A model generated the notes under the pieces. The model was not told where the DNA came from and searched no databases. It was given only the letters and a program-made list of their open reading frames with translations. Made by a program: the position numbers and the translations under genes. Of a DNA stretch of 64,000 nucleotides, positions 53,388-64,000 are shown one piece after another (position 1 is the first letter of the stretch; each line of letters starts with the position of its first letter). The stretch comes from Rotaria macrura (Eukaryota; Rotifera; Eurotatoria; Philodinida; Philodinidae), in assembly GCA_900239685.1 (NCBI GenBank), contig OENT01000380.1, forward strand, positions 61,075 to 125,074. Direction: 5' to 3'.

Positions 53388-53689
53388 CATACTCTCTAAA
53401 AAATAACCGTTTCCCAGAAAACCAACGCAAAAAGGTTTGCGAGGCTCGGAAACCCTTTTCTTACTCTCGGGAACTGTTTCAAGGGTTTCCGAAAGCTCGG
53501 AAACCNNNNNNNNNNNNNNNNNNNNNNNNNNNNNNNNNNNNNNNNNNNNNNNNNNNNNNNNNNNNNNNNNNGGTTTCCGAGCTTTCGGAAACCCTTGAAA
53601 CAGTTCCCGAGAGTAAGAAAAGGGTTTCCGAGCCTCGCAAACCTTTTTGCGTTGGTTTTCTGGGAAACGGTTATTTTTTAGAGAGTATG
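53388..53689. repeat. Perfect palindrome with assembly gap at centre
   Basis: Left arm 53388-53505 and right arm 53572-53689 are inverted copies of 118 bases with no mismatch seen. The arms are built from ggtttccgag/ctcggaaacc-like motifs and are GC-richer than the flanks. Sixty-six Ns fill the centre. Because of the symmetry, both strands show the same open frame through the arms, which is not evidence of a gene. Confidence 0.85.
53506..53571. other. Assembly gap (66 N)
   Basis: A run of 66 Ns exactly between the two palindrome arms. Confidence 0.99.
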
Positions 53690-54182
53690 TATCATTGCTT
53701 GTCAAAGGCAATGTAACATAGTTAGACCTAGAATATGAAATAAATAATTAAATAAAAAGAGACGGTGGAGGGGTGGGCAGCGAATAGAAGCAGAATAGAA
53801 GCAGTTATACGAGGCGAATGATACAGTAAGTGTGTTTTAAACTATATACATAGCAACAAAATATAATTAAATCAATGAAAATTCACAAGAAATAAAGCGC
53901 TCATCATTGATCATGAACTAACGTTAGTGTTCTACTACCACTAACTAATATTTACTACAAAATAAAAAATTGTATCCGGAGTGGCTTTCAGTCTGCAATT
54001 AATCGTAGAACAATAATTTTTACATGGTTGACAAATTTGACAAAATTAAAAGAAAAAACTACTCATTCGTAATCAACAATATACAAATTAGGAGAATATA
54101 TCGACTTTTCTGATCTGACCGAAAAGTTAACACATGAAAATGATGGTAATTCCCTTTTGGAGTCACATCACACAGGATGAAC

Positions 54183-55172
54183 CAAAGGTGTTCACACGGT
54201 AAATTTTTACACCCTGCTCTGCCCTGGTCTAGATCAGGATAAAAATTAAATTTTCTGCCTTATGCCGTGTTGACAAGAAATACACAAGATTGAAAAACTA
54301 TCCCTTCTCTGATCTTGTCGACCCATTAGGGCGCATTAAAATACCCTATTGAGTTGACATGATATCTTAATCGCTATTTTCAATCGAGTTTATAAGCAGC
54401 TAAGCTTCCACATTATATCATTGAATAATGTTTGATTCAGATCACTTTTACAATAATAATAGATTATAGTTCTAATTTTACAATACATGATTATCATAGA
54501 AAAACAAGAGAAGAAAACAATACAATATACGCAGCCTGGTTGAGGAGTTATAATGTACGACTTTATTTGATAGAATGCTCAAGAAAAATAGCAACAAAGG
54601 AAGAATAAATCCAAGCGTTTGAACAAAGTGAGCAAAAAAAATGAATTATTTCTTGCAAAATTTTTTTCTGTTAATCTTACTAATAAAACGTTTTCTAAAT
54701 TATCTGTTTGAAGATTTGTTCTTCTTTCTTTAAGGATCCAACCATGCTGTAGAAAATTCTCGTCCTACATTCGTTGTTGTAGCCAGAATCGATAAAATCG
54801 ACCGAGCGTATTTGGAAAGATATGGAAATGTTTCTTGATGATTTTTCCAAAAGGTTAAAGGTTTTATCGTATCTTGATTTTTGTCAAAATCAAACAATCG
54901 ATATCAATCATATTCATCACCCTTTCCTATATCATACTCATTTTCTTCACTTTCACTTTCGCTATCATTACTATCATTACATTCTTCACTTAAATTTCCA
55001 GATTCAAATCTTGCGAAGATATCATGATCATGATCGTTCTTCTGTCCAGTCTATTTCTGAATTTTCCCTTTCAAACACTCAAAGTACGATCTTCCTTAGG
55101 ATGAACACTCAAAAACCTTTTTTTACTAATTCACAGGGTATGAGACCTTATCCTGCCCCGTGGACACCTCTG
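54183..55172 (-). mobile_element. Internally deleted hAT transposon
   Basis: The left end reads caaaggtgttcac and the right end, as complement, cagaggtgtccac; these are hAT-type termini, 13 of the first 17 bases alike. The flanking octamers ggatgaac (54175-54182) and gggtgaag (55173-55180) agree at 6 of 8 positions. The 990-bp element carries the end of a transposase on the minus strand, so most of the coding region has been lost. The mismatches suggest an old insertion. Confidence 0.7.
54669..55046 (-). pseudogene. hAT transposase, C-terminal remnant
   Basis: On the minus strand an acidic segment (SEECNDSNDSESESEENEYD) runs into an in-frame TGA at 54906-54904. It is followed by YRLFDFDKNQDTIKPLTFWK and the hAT dimerisation motif (TFPYLSKYARSILSILATTT then NVGREFST). 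A one-base frameshift near 54733 moves the rest (ERRTNLQTDNLENVLLVRLT) into another frame. This order of motifs is characteristic of the C-terminal dimerisation region of hAT transposases. The stop and the frameshift make it non-functional. Confidence 0.85.
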
Positions 55173-55726
55173 GGGTGAAGTCAAGAGAAGAAAAATAAAC
55201 GAAGCATACAGTGTAAACAAGAGATAGATGCGTAAATGTGTACACTGTTGGATTAGAAAGAAAAAATAGATTAAGTAAAATTATACTATTACACCACTTT
55301 ACAATTAAATAACAAATGTGTTAATTGTTGATACAATTTGTGAACTACAGAACAAAATCCACAACATCGACCGTGTATCTCTCACGCTTTCTCCAATTTT
55401 ATATTTATTTTCACAATCTTCATAAACAATATGAACCAAAATTGTAGCTGTTCGAATGTTTTTCAATGATAATTTAAAAATATATCACTTCGGAAACATA
55501 AATCAAACTCGACGATAGTTCATGTTTATCGCGTTTTTACATTTGATTAGCAAGTTTTAATGCTAAAATTATCATTTTATATTCTTGAAAGTGTATAATT
55601 TGCCACTTTACTAGAAAACGGTTGGAGAACTATTGATATTGTAATTAATTTGATTGGGTTCATTGTACAGTGCATTTTAGTATTTCCTTGATTATTTATC
55701 TAATATTTGAATGATTTTTTTCATGT

Positions 55727-57214
55727 TTATAATTGAGAACTAGACCAATCTCTATGTTCCACTACTTGCTCTTCTGAAAATTCCAATTTATGGAGGTATT
55801 GGTCTAGATAACCAGGAGACCATTTCTTTCTATTTATCTTTTTTTTTATCTTTTTAAAAGTATCTCTAGCTATATTGTCATGGAAGTGAACTTGAGCCAG
55901 ATTTATCGTCTCTTCAGCTTGATCATATGCCTCATTTCTCATAAATGCATCTATCACGATTATAAATGAATTAAAAGTAATATCCAAAGTTGTTTTCATA
56001 GCAGCTTCGTTAAATTTTGATACTGCTTTCTCATATTCCTTAACTGCTAGATCTATTTTACCAGCCGCTACTCTTAAATTACCAGCATCGTGCAACTTTA
56101 ATCCTTCTACATTTAGTTTTAATGCTTCATCTTCCAGTGTTCTAGCTGTTATTTGTTGATCAGATGCAACCGCCGGCTGCGCAACTACCACTGTTGAAGC
56201 CACCTGGTGTTCGTCTGCCACATCATACTCAGCTGTAGCCTGTGCGATGGCCTGTCGTGCAATTGTATCTCTTTCTGTAGCATTTCGCTGGGATACATCT
56301 TTTTCAGTCGCTTCTCGTTCAGATGCTTCTTTTTCAGCCGAATCCCGACGGGAAACGGCTATTGCAGTTTCCAATTTTAATTCGGCAACCTCACGTTCTA
56401 ACGGTGCTCTTTCAGTAGCGTCCCATTCAGATACAATTGGAGCAGCTTCCCACTCAGATGTGGCTATTGGAGCAGCCTCTAGATCAGATGCAACAATTGC
56501 AGATTCCCATTGAGACGCAACCGCTTCTAGTTCAGCAACAGCATTAGGGCTAGATGCCCGTTGATCAGCAGATCTCGTAGTGGCTTCCCATTCAGCAGTA
56601 CCTTTTGCCATAGCCACTCGTTCAGCATTTGCTCTTCCGATAGTCGCGTCTTCAGCAGCAGCTCTCGTCGTAGTTTCACAGTCAACGGCATCCTCATGTT
56701 CTGATGCCGCATGAATATGCCTAGATAATACATCTCTAACTTCAGTAACCTTTGTTTTTTTACATGCCTCATCAAACTTCGTTTTTGCGTCTCGATAGTT
56801 ACGACTAGCATACAGGATCTGTCCTTCACAGGCGAGTTTTGCTGCCTCTTTATTATCATTAAATTTGTTCTTTTGACTATAACCGCGCTCACATGTGAAA
56901 TAAGCTGCATTAAACCATTTTTGTGCTTCTTGAAAGTTCCCCTTTCTGAAAAGTGTTAGTCCGTTCGTAAATGCAGTAACGGCGGCTTGATTTTTAGTTG
57001 AACCCAAGTATGTGGCTCCATAATAAAATTCATATCTTTCTTCGCGATGCGTTACTAAAGGAGTTTCAGTAATTCCAAGAGTCAAAATACCTCCAACAAC
57101 CCGAACTGCAGTATTCGATTTTCTCACATGTGTATGTATGGTCACGTCACCAGATGATGTTTCTGTGGTTGTGTTGAAATCCGCAGCCCAGTGACGAAAA
57201 TGAAATACCGACAT
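55727..57214 (-). CDS. TPR-like protein with degenerate Glu/Ala/Thr repeat, uncharacterised
   Basis: A single exon of 495 residues. Residues 80-160 look like tetratricopeptide-type helices (AFTNGLTLFRKGNFQEAQKW, EGQILYASRNYRDAKTKFDE), and so do residues about 365-460 (EGLKLHDAGNLRVAAGKIDL, RNEAYDQAEETINLAQVHFH). Between them, residues 180-350 are a charged, Ala/Glu/Thr-rich repeat of about 10-residue units (SEWEAAPIVS, EREATEKDVS, QRNATERDTI), probably helical or coiled coil. The N-terminus (VVGGILTLGIT) has no convincing signal peptide. TPR domains bind other proteins, so an assembly or scaffold role is possible, but no family is recognised. It lacks introns and lies next to a hAT remnant. 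Tttatt at about 55404 is a possible polyadenylation signal. Confidence 0.8.
   Translation of the reverse strand: MSVFHFRHWAADFNTTTETSSGDVTIHTHVRKSNTAVRVVGGILTLGITETPLVTHREERYEFYYGATYLGSTKNQAAVTAFTNGLTLFRKGNFQEAQKWFNAAYFTCERGYSQKNKFNDNKEAAKLACEGQILYASRNYRDAKTKFDEACKKTKVTEVRDVLSRHIHAASEHEDAVDCETTTRAAAEDATIGRANAERVAMAKGTAEWEATTRSADQRASSPNAVAELEAVASQWESAIVASDLEAAPIATSEWEAAPIVSEWDATERAPLEREVAELKLETAIAVSRRDSAEKEASEREATEKDVSQRNATERDTIARQAIAQATAEYDVADEHQVASTVVVAQPAVASDQQITARTLEDEALKLNVEGLKLHDAGNLRVAAGKIDLAVKEYEKAVSKFNEAAMKTTLDITFNSFIIVIDAFMRNEAYDQAEETINLAQVHFHDNIARDTFKKIKKKINRKKWSPGYLDQYLHKLEFSEEQVVEHRDWSSSQL
56240..56640 (-). repeat. Degenerate coding minisatellite
   Basis: Units of about 30 bases built around ttcagatgc, cccattcaga and ctcgttcag recur through this part of the TPR-like gene and encode the roughly 10-residue repeats with the core WEA or REA. 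Confidence 0.65.
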
Positions 57215-58607
57215 GTGGTGGTGGCGATGCGATCAAATTAGTAATGAACGTTTACGTTGTTCAGTTTTTCGTTTTTTTATCTAAAATATAAAGAATAGTG
57301 TGACATTGAAATAGCAATGGAGAATAATTATCTAAAAATAATAAACAATGATTTAATTTGCTCAATGTACTTGGTTTAAGAAATCGAGTAGAAAAAAGGT
57401 TAAAGTCAACTAACTTAAATCCCCGCCCCCCCCCCTCCTCCATACTCATCGCTCACACACTAGAAGCTCAGTCGAGTAAGAAAGTTTTTGAAAATTTCCG
57501 CACTCCTGATAAGACAATTTTGTTATTTTGCCCGAAATTTAGTAGAAGCCCATGAACTTTCATTCTAGTGGGCGGTGGTTTATCACTAATATGAGAAAAT
57601 ATTTTCTCTGATAATCACAATTACGTTCCAAAAACTGCAACGTAAGTATAAAATCGTTTATTGAACAAGAAATAAATCAATGGAATTCAATGTTTGCGTT
57701 TATAATAGAAACGATAGAATTTTCCTTTGACAGAGGCAAGTGATCGCAATGTTTCTCTGAAAACACTAATAAGTTGAAAAGTGCGCCAATTCATGATCAG
57801 ATTAAAAAGAGGGAGATTTTTAATTTAACTTCTCTCGGTTTTTAAATTACCTAATTTCCTTTTTTTCCATTATTTTTATACTCTGTACACTATTTTCATT
57901 TTTTTCTTCGGGAAAATATTTTTTTTATAAAACAAGCAATTACGAATATTTATTTTCATCCCAAAAACTCTAGACGAAAATTGGCAAGCAATTTTACAGC
58001 TTCTTAGATATGGTCATCATCCTTTTGTTCATGTTTTGTTTTAGACAAGTGTCTGATAAAATTTAAGACAAAAGATTGAAAAAAGAATATTGTTTGAATA
58101 TGGAATCTGATGTTTGTAAGTAAGTAAGGTGTTCATTTATTCTCTTCTCTATCACAGACACACAAATTCATTTGAAGAAGTCGATAAAGAACCTCAAATT
58201 TATTCAGATCTTGGTCAGTCAGTTGAAGCAACACACAAAATGAACTGAAAAATATCAAAAATAATTGCTCAAAAGTGAGAGACTAATCGTTTATAGTATA
58301 GTTTCATGCTATTGAAAATTACACGACTCTATGTAAAAAAATAAAAAATATTCATTATTAAGTACTTTTCATATGAATAAAGTAAAATAAATTAACTTTT
58401 ACCACTGTTTTTCACTTTTACAAGAGCTTTACAGTACTTCAGAAAATACTAATAAGTACTATATCAACTAGGCAATTACTATACTGTTTCACATGCCTGA
58501 GTTCTATATAACAAACACCACTTTAAATAAAGTAATCAGATGAACATGTTTTTAGTTTTCATATAAAAGGTGTGTAGAGATGATCCAAAGTTCATTCATA
58601 TTTATAT
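57215..58607. other. Non-coding, nothing recognised
   Basis: AT-rich sequence upstream of the TPR-like gene. A poly-C run is near 57421-57436. A cluster of agtacttttc motifs lies at 58360-58470. Confidence 0.5.
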
Positions 58608-59644
58608 ATGCCTCGATCGAACATAGGTAAGAGTAAAACTTAAGTTTTCAAAGAAATCGTGAATCATTTGATTAATAAAAATCATAGTTGTACAACTAGT
58701 TTATAATACTTCGAAAGCACTTTCTACTGTGTTTAAGGGTACGTGAATGAAAATCATTTTTATCTCCATAAAGATGATACACTTTCTTTATGGGAACCTT
58801 CCAAAACCAACAAAATCTTTATGTCAGTTATAATCAGTTATATATTCACTCTACTTGACATTGATACTTAGTTACCATAAAATCAAAGAAAGAAATTCTA
58901 GACTTCAGTAGGTTTTGGCAAAAGATGTGCATATTTTCAGTAAATTCTAACAAAACTTACAAATTTTTTTTGTTTACTCTTGGTAACTGTAGTACCAATA
59001 TCAAGTAGAGAGAACATAAATCTGATTATAATGGACATGAAGATTTGATTTGTTCTTGGAAGTATTCATCATGGAAAGGTACCATCTTTACGACGATAAA
59101 AATGGTTTTATTGCACTCTAACTGTTTTACAGAAAAAGTAACAATATCACTTTTAAGTACTTTTCCTTTCTAAGTATATTAGTAGTCACCTAAAAAGGTT
59201 AAATTTTAGGTAATATTTTATATTTCCTGAGAAACTATTGAAAGCGCTTAATAGTAAAGTCATAAAATCATTGAAAAGCAATTCAAGGAAAAAAACGTTT
59301 TTCTTAAAAAATTTACCTTAATGATTGTTTAATTTGGTTTTTATATTAGGCGGTTGGCATCAATGGCACAAAATAAATTTTCTTTCTACCATTAACACAA
59401 CAAACTTGGAATCATTTTATGAATTGTGGAATGCAACGATTTCCAATAGTAGAGGTATTAGTTTTTATGACACTGCCTATCCTCTTTATTTCTTATCGGT
59501 AATTGTTACGCCACATAACATTAAGAACACACAATGTTTATACACATTAAGAGACAGGGGAAAACAGCGAGAAGAGAAAAATCAAGACAGAAAACCATAC
59601 GCTATATGAAGGAAGGTTATTGTCAAACATGGTATTGGGTTTGA
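58608..59644 (+). CDS. Possible small three-exon gene, uncertain
   Basis: A TATA-like atataaaagg at 58561 is followed 47 bases later by an ATG and a 19-base exon ending at a strong donor (atag followed by gtaagagt). A phase-compatible exon at 59350-59454 follows an acceptor ttatattag and encodes GGWHQWHKINFLSTINTTN and ESFYELWNAT. A third exon at 59526-59644 would end in TGA, giving 80 residues. The second exon could also read through into a longer frame ending at 59609. No family is recognised. The first intron (723 nt) contains the foldback repeat at 58740-59110. Confidence 0.25.
58740..59110. repeat. Imperfect foldback repeat
   Basis: The two halves are inverted copies with moderate divergence. 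Examples are catttttatctccataaaga near 58756 against its complement-like tctttacgacgataaaaatg near 59084, and ctctacttgacattgatact near 58850 against the complement of a matching stretch near 59000. No coding capacity. Confidence 0.6.
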
Positions 59645-59649
59645 TATTC

Positions 59650-61768
59650 AATTCAATATAGGGGATATAAAAGAGAAAGCATAATGAGTCTAAATAGAAA
59701 CTATTTGTTTTAGTTAGTATTATCATAAAACGGTATTTTTTCGTAAGATACAGAAAGATATGGTTAAAGACGTTAAATAGAATTCATAGAAAAATCTAAA
59801 AATGAATTGCATAACTCATAGTAAACCTTAATTTTTATAGCAGTAGTCAAAAGAATTTGTGCATGCGATTGGTTTTTCCTCTTATTTGGTTTGGATTTCA
59901 TCATTCTTCGTTTTCTTTTTCTTTTTTTCATCGTCACATTATTCATCTTCTTGTTTTGTCGGTTCTAGCTGACATGTTTTCTTATGTTTTGTTCTGTCTG
60001 TCTCGGATGTGTATACGGTATCTGCTTGGAAAAAATAAAGTTTTTACTTATGTTTCTTCAACTTACTATTACAAGGAGTAACTACACTTTTAGTAATTGT
60101 GCAAAAGTCAAGCGAAATTTATTTTTATTGTTGTTTTCCACGATAAATTGTGACCTTTCATTACAAAACCGGAATGTTACACATGTGGATTTTTTCTAGC
60201 AAATATCTACACAAATACGTAAACGTGTGTCGGAGAGACAAAATAACAGAACGAAAATGAGTTTTAATATTCACAAAAAGGAATGCAAAAGAAATCAAAG
60301 GGATGACGAGGATGATAGGAAAAAGAGAAGACGAAGAACGAATTCAATTATAGGAAATAAATAAATATACACATTTTTCTGTTTTTGCTGCAAGATGAAA
60401 ATAAAAATTCATCATCCTCTTGTAATACATAGGGATGCATATGTGTGGGTCTGTTTATTCGACGACATAAACAAGAGCAAAGAAAAGAAGACAAGGAGAA
60501 ACGAAAGAAAATGAAGAATGAGCGTATAACAAGAGAGAACAGAGTAGTAATACATATGTACGTATATACATAGACAGACGCACACAAGAGAAATGGAAAA
60601 ACTTAATATAAATTATAGGAAAAAATCGTAAGACGACATATTACTGCTCCTAGGAAAAAAGTCAATATGTGATTTTATGAATCAGACAATCAGAAAAAAT
60701 ATTAAACTATTGTGTTTATTATTTTTGACGCTGTGATAAAAACGAAATTTATCTTTGATCGATTGTAAAAATAATTTGAAAATGAAAACCGAAGACTAAT
60801 GAAGGTAAAATATATTTGAAATATTTTCATAAAAATCTTTTCTCTTTGATTTCTAATAAATCGTCAAGTATATGAACATTTATTTCTTGCTCACATATGA
60901 TGATGTATTTCTCTCACTTTTGAGGCAAAAGCAACTATCGTAATTTTTCTTTTTTCAATAACAAAATTTAAGAGGCGTTGTTTTTTCTTTTTCACATCAC
61001 CACGAGGTGGTGGAATGGGGACTTTATTTCCATTTTTCTAATATTTGTCAGTGTACGTTTTCATTTCCTATGTTTGAATATGCATATCTGTCTGATAAGC
61101 TATCTCTATAAATTATTTGTTTGAGATTTGTACATGATCCTGAAAAACTTTATGCTTTTTTATTGGAGATGTTCAAGATATTGAATAAAGCGTTGAAAGA
61201 ATTTACTTATCGTATGGAAAATCAGGTTTCTTTTAAAAATATAATTAAGTTATCTCGCGAATAACAGCTCGATATGATTTAATCGATGAATTTTTACATC
61301 GATTTACTGCTGCGTAATTTTGAACATTGATGATAAAATATTAACTGAGCTGGTATCTGGGTTAGGAGAGTAAAATATACGAATAGATAAAAGAACCAAA
61401 ATGAGAAAAACGGAATGAAGTGAAAGGAGTCCATCAAAAAGAAAAGCAGTGAAGCAAAAGAGGAGGAGAAGAATAGAGAAAACGAAAGAAAAGGGGTATT
61501 ATGTATACCTTTCAGGGCCAAAACAAAGAGAAAGGAAAAAAAGCATGTTTTGTTCTAGTATACCATTAGTTCATTTCAATAAATGATATTCATTGTACGA
61601 GAGCTGATTTGCGTCTTTCTATTAATCTATTTAAACGATTAGTTCGGAAAAAATGACGAAGGTGGTCGTGTTTTCTTTTATGAAATTCATTCCAAATAAA
61701 AATATCATAACAGAAGAGGAACAACCACGATCTGATATGCCCATACGTTTTAGTCTTCTTTTAATATA
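59650..61768. other. Non-coding, nothing recognised
   Basis: Purine- and pyrimidine-rich AT sequence with only short frames between the candidate small gene and the LINE remnant. Confidence 0.5.
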
Positions 61769-63757
61769 CTATTTAACATATAGTTCTAATGATTCTTCGT
61801 TGGTCCTAGTGTATAGATTATGAGCTGAGACAAAGGGCCAATGATGTACCAGTCGAAGACCAACACCGAATTTCTGCTGTAATAATTTTTTATGTGATTT
61901 GGGAAGCAAGGGAAAGAAATGGAAATATTCACGCAAAATGAGGAAATGTATATGCAAAAAATGACATTGCCGAAGAGCCTTAGTAGACATAAAATGTTCG
62001 GCTCTCAACCACCTTGTCTTTCCTAATGATTTTTGAATGTTTCCTATACATCTACCAACTGTTGGTCTCAAGGATAGTTTGCTTGCCCAGTGCGAATCGT
62101 TGATATTTAAATTCGTTTACTAATTTGATTTTCTGTCTAATCATTTCTTTGTTGACTCTTGGCCTTTTTATTTGTGTGTAAAATAACTGCACCACTATTT
62201 TCGATCCATTTATAATATAGGCTGCTTACAGGTTTTTGAGTATGCAAAAATTCGTTCACACACTTGGGTTCCTTCATGTTCTAGGTATTAGATCATAGGC
62301 TCTTGTTTCATGGAGATAGTAGGTTTTATAATAAAATAAAGATCATCCGCAAAAATATGCCCTGAATGTGCTCCTAGAGATTGGACTAAATCACTATGGA
62401 AAACAGTAAATAGGTAAGGACTAAGTCTACTGCCTTGAGGTAGATCAATGTTTATATTAAAGTTTTCTGATGACTTGTCTCCAAATACCAAGAACGTTTT
62501 CCTATCTTTTAACCAGGATGTTTTCATGTTCAACAATTTTAGCGGTAGACCTAATTTTCACAGTTTAGTCAAAAGAGCTGCGTACCATAAACGATCGTAG
62601 GCCTTCTGATAATCCACACATATAGCTAATATTGGTATGTTCGCTGCCATATGGTATTTTAATTCTTGATAAATTGACAAAACTCTTGCGGGTAGCAAAC
62701 ATCGTTGATGAAACCCAGATTGTTCTACTAGCACTATGTGATTTTTATCTGCCAAGTGTCTAACTCGATTAAGTATTAGTTTCTCGAGCCGTTTTGAATG
62801 TGTTGCTAGTAAGGAAATCTGTCGAGTTTCATCGCATTCTGGAACACCTGCGTTTAGTTTATGTAGAGTTACTATTTTTGTTGATTTCCATAAATCAAGA
62901 TATTTGCATTCGTTTAACCACTGGTTAAAACAGTTAATTAGGCATTCGATATAGTTGGGAGGAAATCTCTTGATCATGTAATTCGAAATTTGATCAAAAC
63001 CTGCTGATGCTTTTAGTTTAAGAGAGCGAATCAATCGTCTAATCTCTGCAATGCTTGTTTTTTATATCTTTTCGTTAGAATTTGATAATCTTCTTGATAT
63101 TTCATTGCGTTCACAGTCAATTTTTACTTCATTTGCTTTTGAATAATCTACTAGGGGTATGTTGAACTGTTCTCTGTAACGCTTATGTAACTCTTTCTTA
63201 ATTTCGTCGTGACCAGAAAGTACTTAATTGTCACTCAGTAATCTATACAACGGTAGCGCGCGTGCGTTATAAATGCGAGAAAAACAAATCCGAAACATTT
63301 TATCTTTTTTATCGTGTGTCTGTTGCATAGTCACAAAAACATTTTGCCATTGAATCGTCTTATATTTTCCTATCCCGTGTTTTATTTCTCTTGATATAAC
63401 CCGTATAAGTAGTCTCGATTCCTCACACAAATAGTCTCTGTGACTTAGTTGATAATATTTATTCCTTATTTTTCTTACTTCCTTTAATTTCTCGATTAGA
63501 TGAACAGGTAAAGTTGGTCTGTACTTCTCGTTTGGCTTTCATTTTGTTAATCTGTTTTTAACAACAGCTACGAAACGCTCATACTGACAATATCGTTCAT
63601 CTACTGCTGTTCTCTTCTGTTCTTCCACTCATAATGTTTGAAGTAGAACTACAATAGCCTTAAAGGCTCTTCAGTTCGTTGGGGAGAAAGTACTTTTCTT
63701 GTCGAAAACCATATTTTCACATATTAGCACAGTAGGCCAGTGATCACTAGTGCCGTA
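61769..63757 (-). pseudogene. Decayed LINE-type retrotransposon, endonuclease end and reverse transcriptase
   Basis: One minus-strand frame runs with interruptions from 63757 to about 62210. It begins with the end of an apurinic-type endonuclease (GTSDHWPTVL). It then passes through a linker into reverse transcriptase: KASAGFDQISNYMIKRF, LVEQSGFHQRCLLPARVL, the motif A region CVDYQKAYDRLW, the motif B region LPQGSRLSPYLF and the active-site FADD (about 62350). In-frame stops occur near 63670, 63630, 63545, 63224, 63062, 62558 and 62288. A frame change near 62210 and another near 62070 lead to a C-terminal piece (RWLRAEHFMSTKALRQCHF). The order of domains is that of a non-LTR element; the clade was not determined. 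The 5' end is cut off by unrelated sequence at about 63760. No poly-A tail is evident. Confidence 0.85.
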
Positions 63758-64000
63758 TAGAGTACTGCAAACCGACACGACCGGCGGGTAGGTGTGGTTT
63801 CAAGTCCTGTCGGATCGGGCTCGGGTTCGATTTGAAAATTTGTTGGGTTCTTTTTTCTCCTAACATCCCAGTGAAAAATCTTCGCTGATTTTAATCGAAT
63901 TATTCTGCAACAAAATCAAAATTGAAATCGATTGATAATTTTGATTATCGTAGATCACCACTTAACCATTACTTCATATTGCTACTTATCCAGTGTTAAA
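63758..64000. other. Window end, unassigned
   Basis: Begins with a GC-rich stretch (cgaccggcgggtaggtgtgg, ggatcgggctcgggttcgat) unlike its surroundings, possibly part of another repeat that interrupts the LINE. The final 150 bases are AT-rich and show nothing. Confidence 0.4.

Noticed and set aside
53367-53716. Open frames of about 113 codons on both strands across the gap
   Set aside because: They are mirror images produced by the perfect palindrome and include unknown residues from the gap; no real protein is implied.
56247-56910. 88- and 127-codon frames inside the TPR-like gene
   Set aside because: Both are shadows of the 495-codon gene, made long by its repetitive composition.
57421-57440. 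Poly-C runs here and at 15973 and 24757
   Set aside because: Simple homopolymers with no associated structure; not informative.

Overview
This is AT-rich nuclear DNA of a small-genome metazoan. Genes are split by many GT-AG introns of about 48-90 bases. They encode animal and ciliary proteins (a type II Hsp40, radial spoke head 10 homologue, calcyphosin-like protein, Tudor-SN, TMEM26). Style, intron size and transposon content would fit a rotifer, perhaps a bdelloid, but that is inference; no single marker here proves it. || Layout. 0.2-6.5 kb: a DNAJB-type Hsp40 gene on the minus strand, whose last intron has swollen to 5.1 kb with palindromes and hAT-like miniature elements. 6.5-7.0 kb: a shared divergent promoter with a strong heat shock element. 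7.0-14.0 kb: RSPH10B, 16 exons, plus strand. 14-19 kb: intergenic, with a hAT-type MITE and a 1.5-kb terminal-inverted-repeat element. 19.2-20.1 kb: CAPSL, minus. 23.4-25.9 kb: two unrecognised genes, plus. 26-37.7 kb: no convincing gene, a few inverted repeats. 37.8-39.2 kb: atypical dual-specificity phosphatase, minus. 40.0-46.5 kb: Tudor-SN/SND1, minus, with two hAT-type MITEs in a 3.1-kb first intron. 47.8-48.9 kb: single-exon TMEM26-like gene, plus. 49-55.2 kb: repeats, including a perfect palindrome around a gap and a deleted hAT transposon with a decayed transposase C-terminus. 55.7-57.2 kb: a single-exon 495-residue protein with TPR-like ends and a degenerate internal repeat. 57.3-61.7 kb: mostly non-coding. 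61.8-63.8 kb: a decayed LINE-type reverse transcriptase, minus. || RSPH10B and CAPSL are both associated with cilia and lie next to each other, but 5 kb of repeats separates them. The multi-exon models given here were derived by hand; exon lengths keep frame throughout and final lengths match the families (DNAJB 335, RSPH10B 853, CAPSL 208, SND1 935 residues). || The general theme is that long introns and intergenic stretches are explained by miniature DNA transposons, mainly hAT-type with 8-bp target duplications, and by foldback elements. No operon, CRISPR array, rRNA or convincing tRNA gene was seen.
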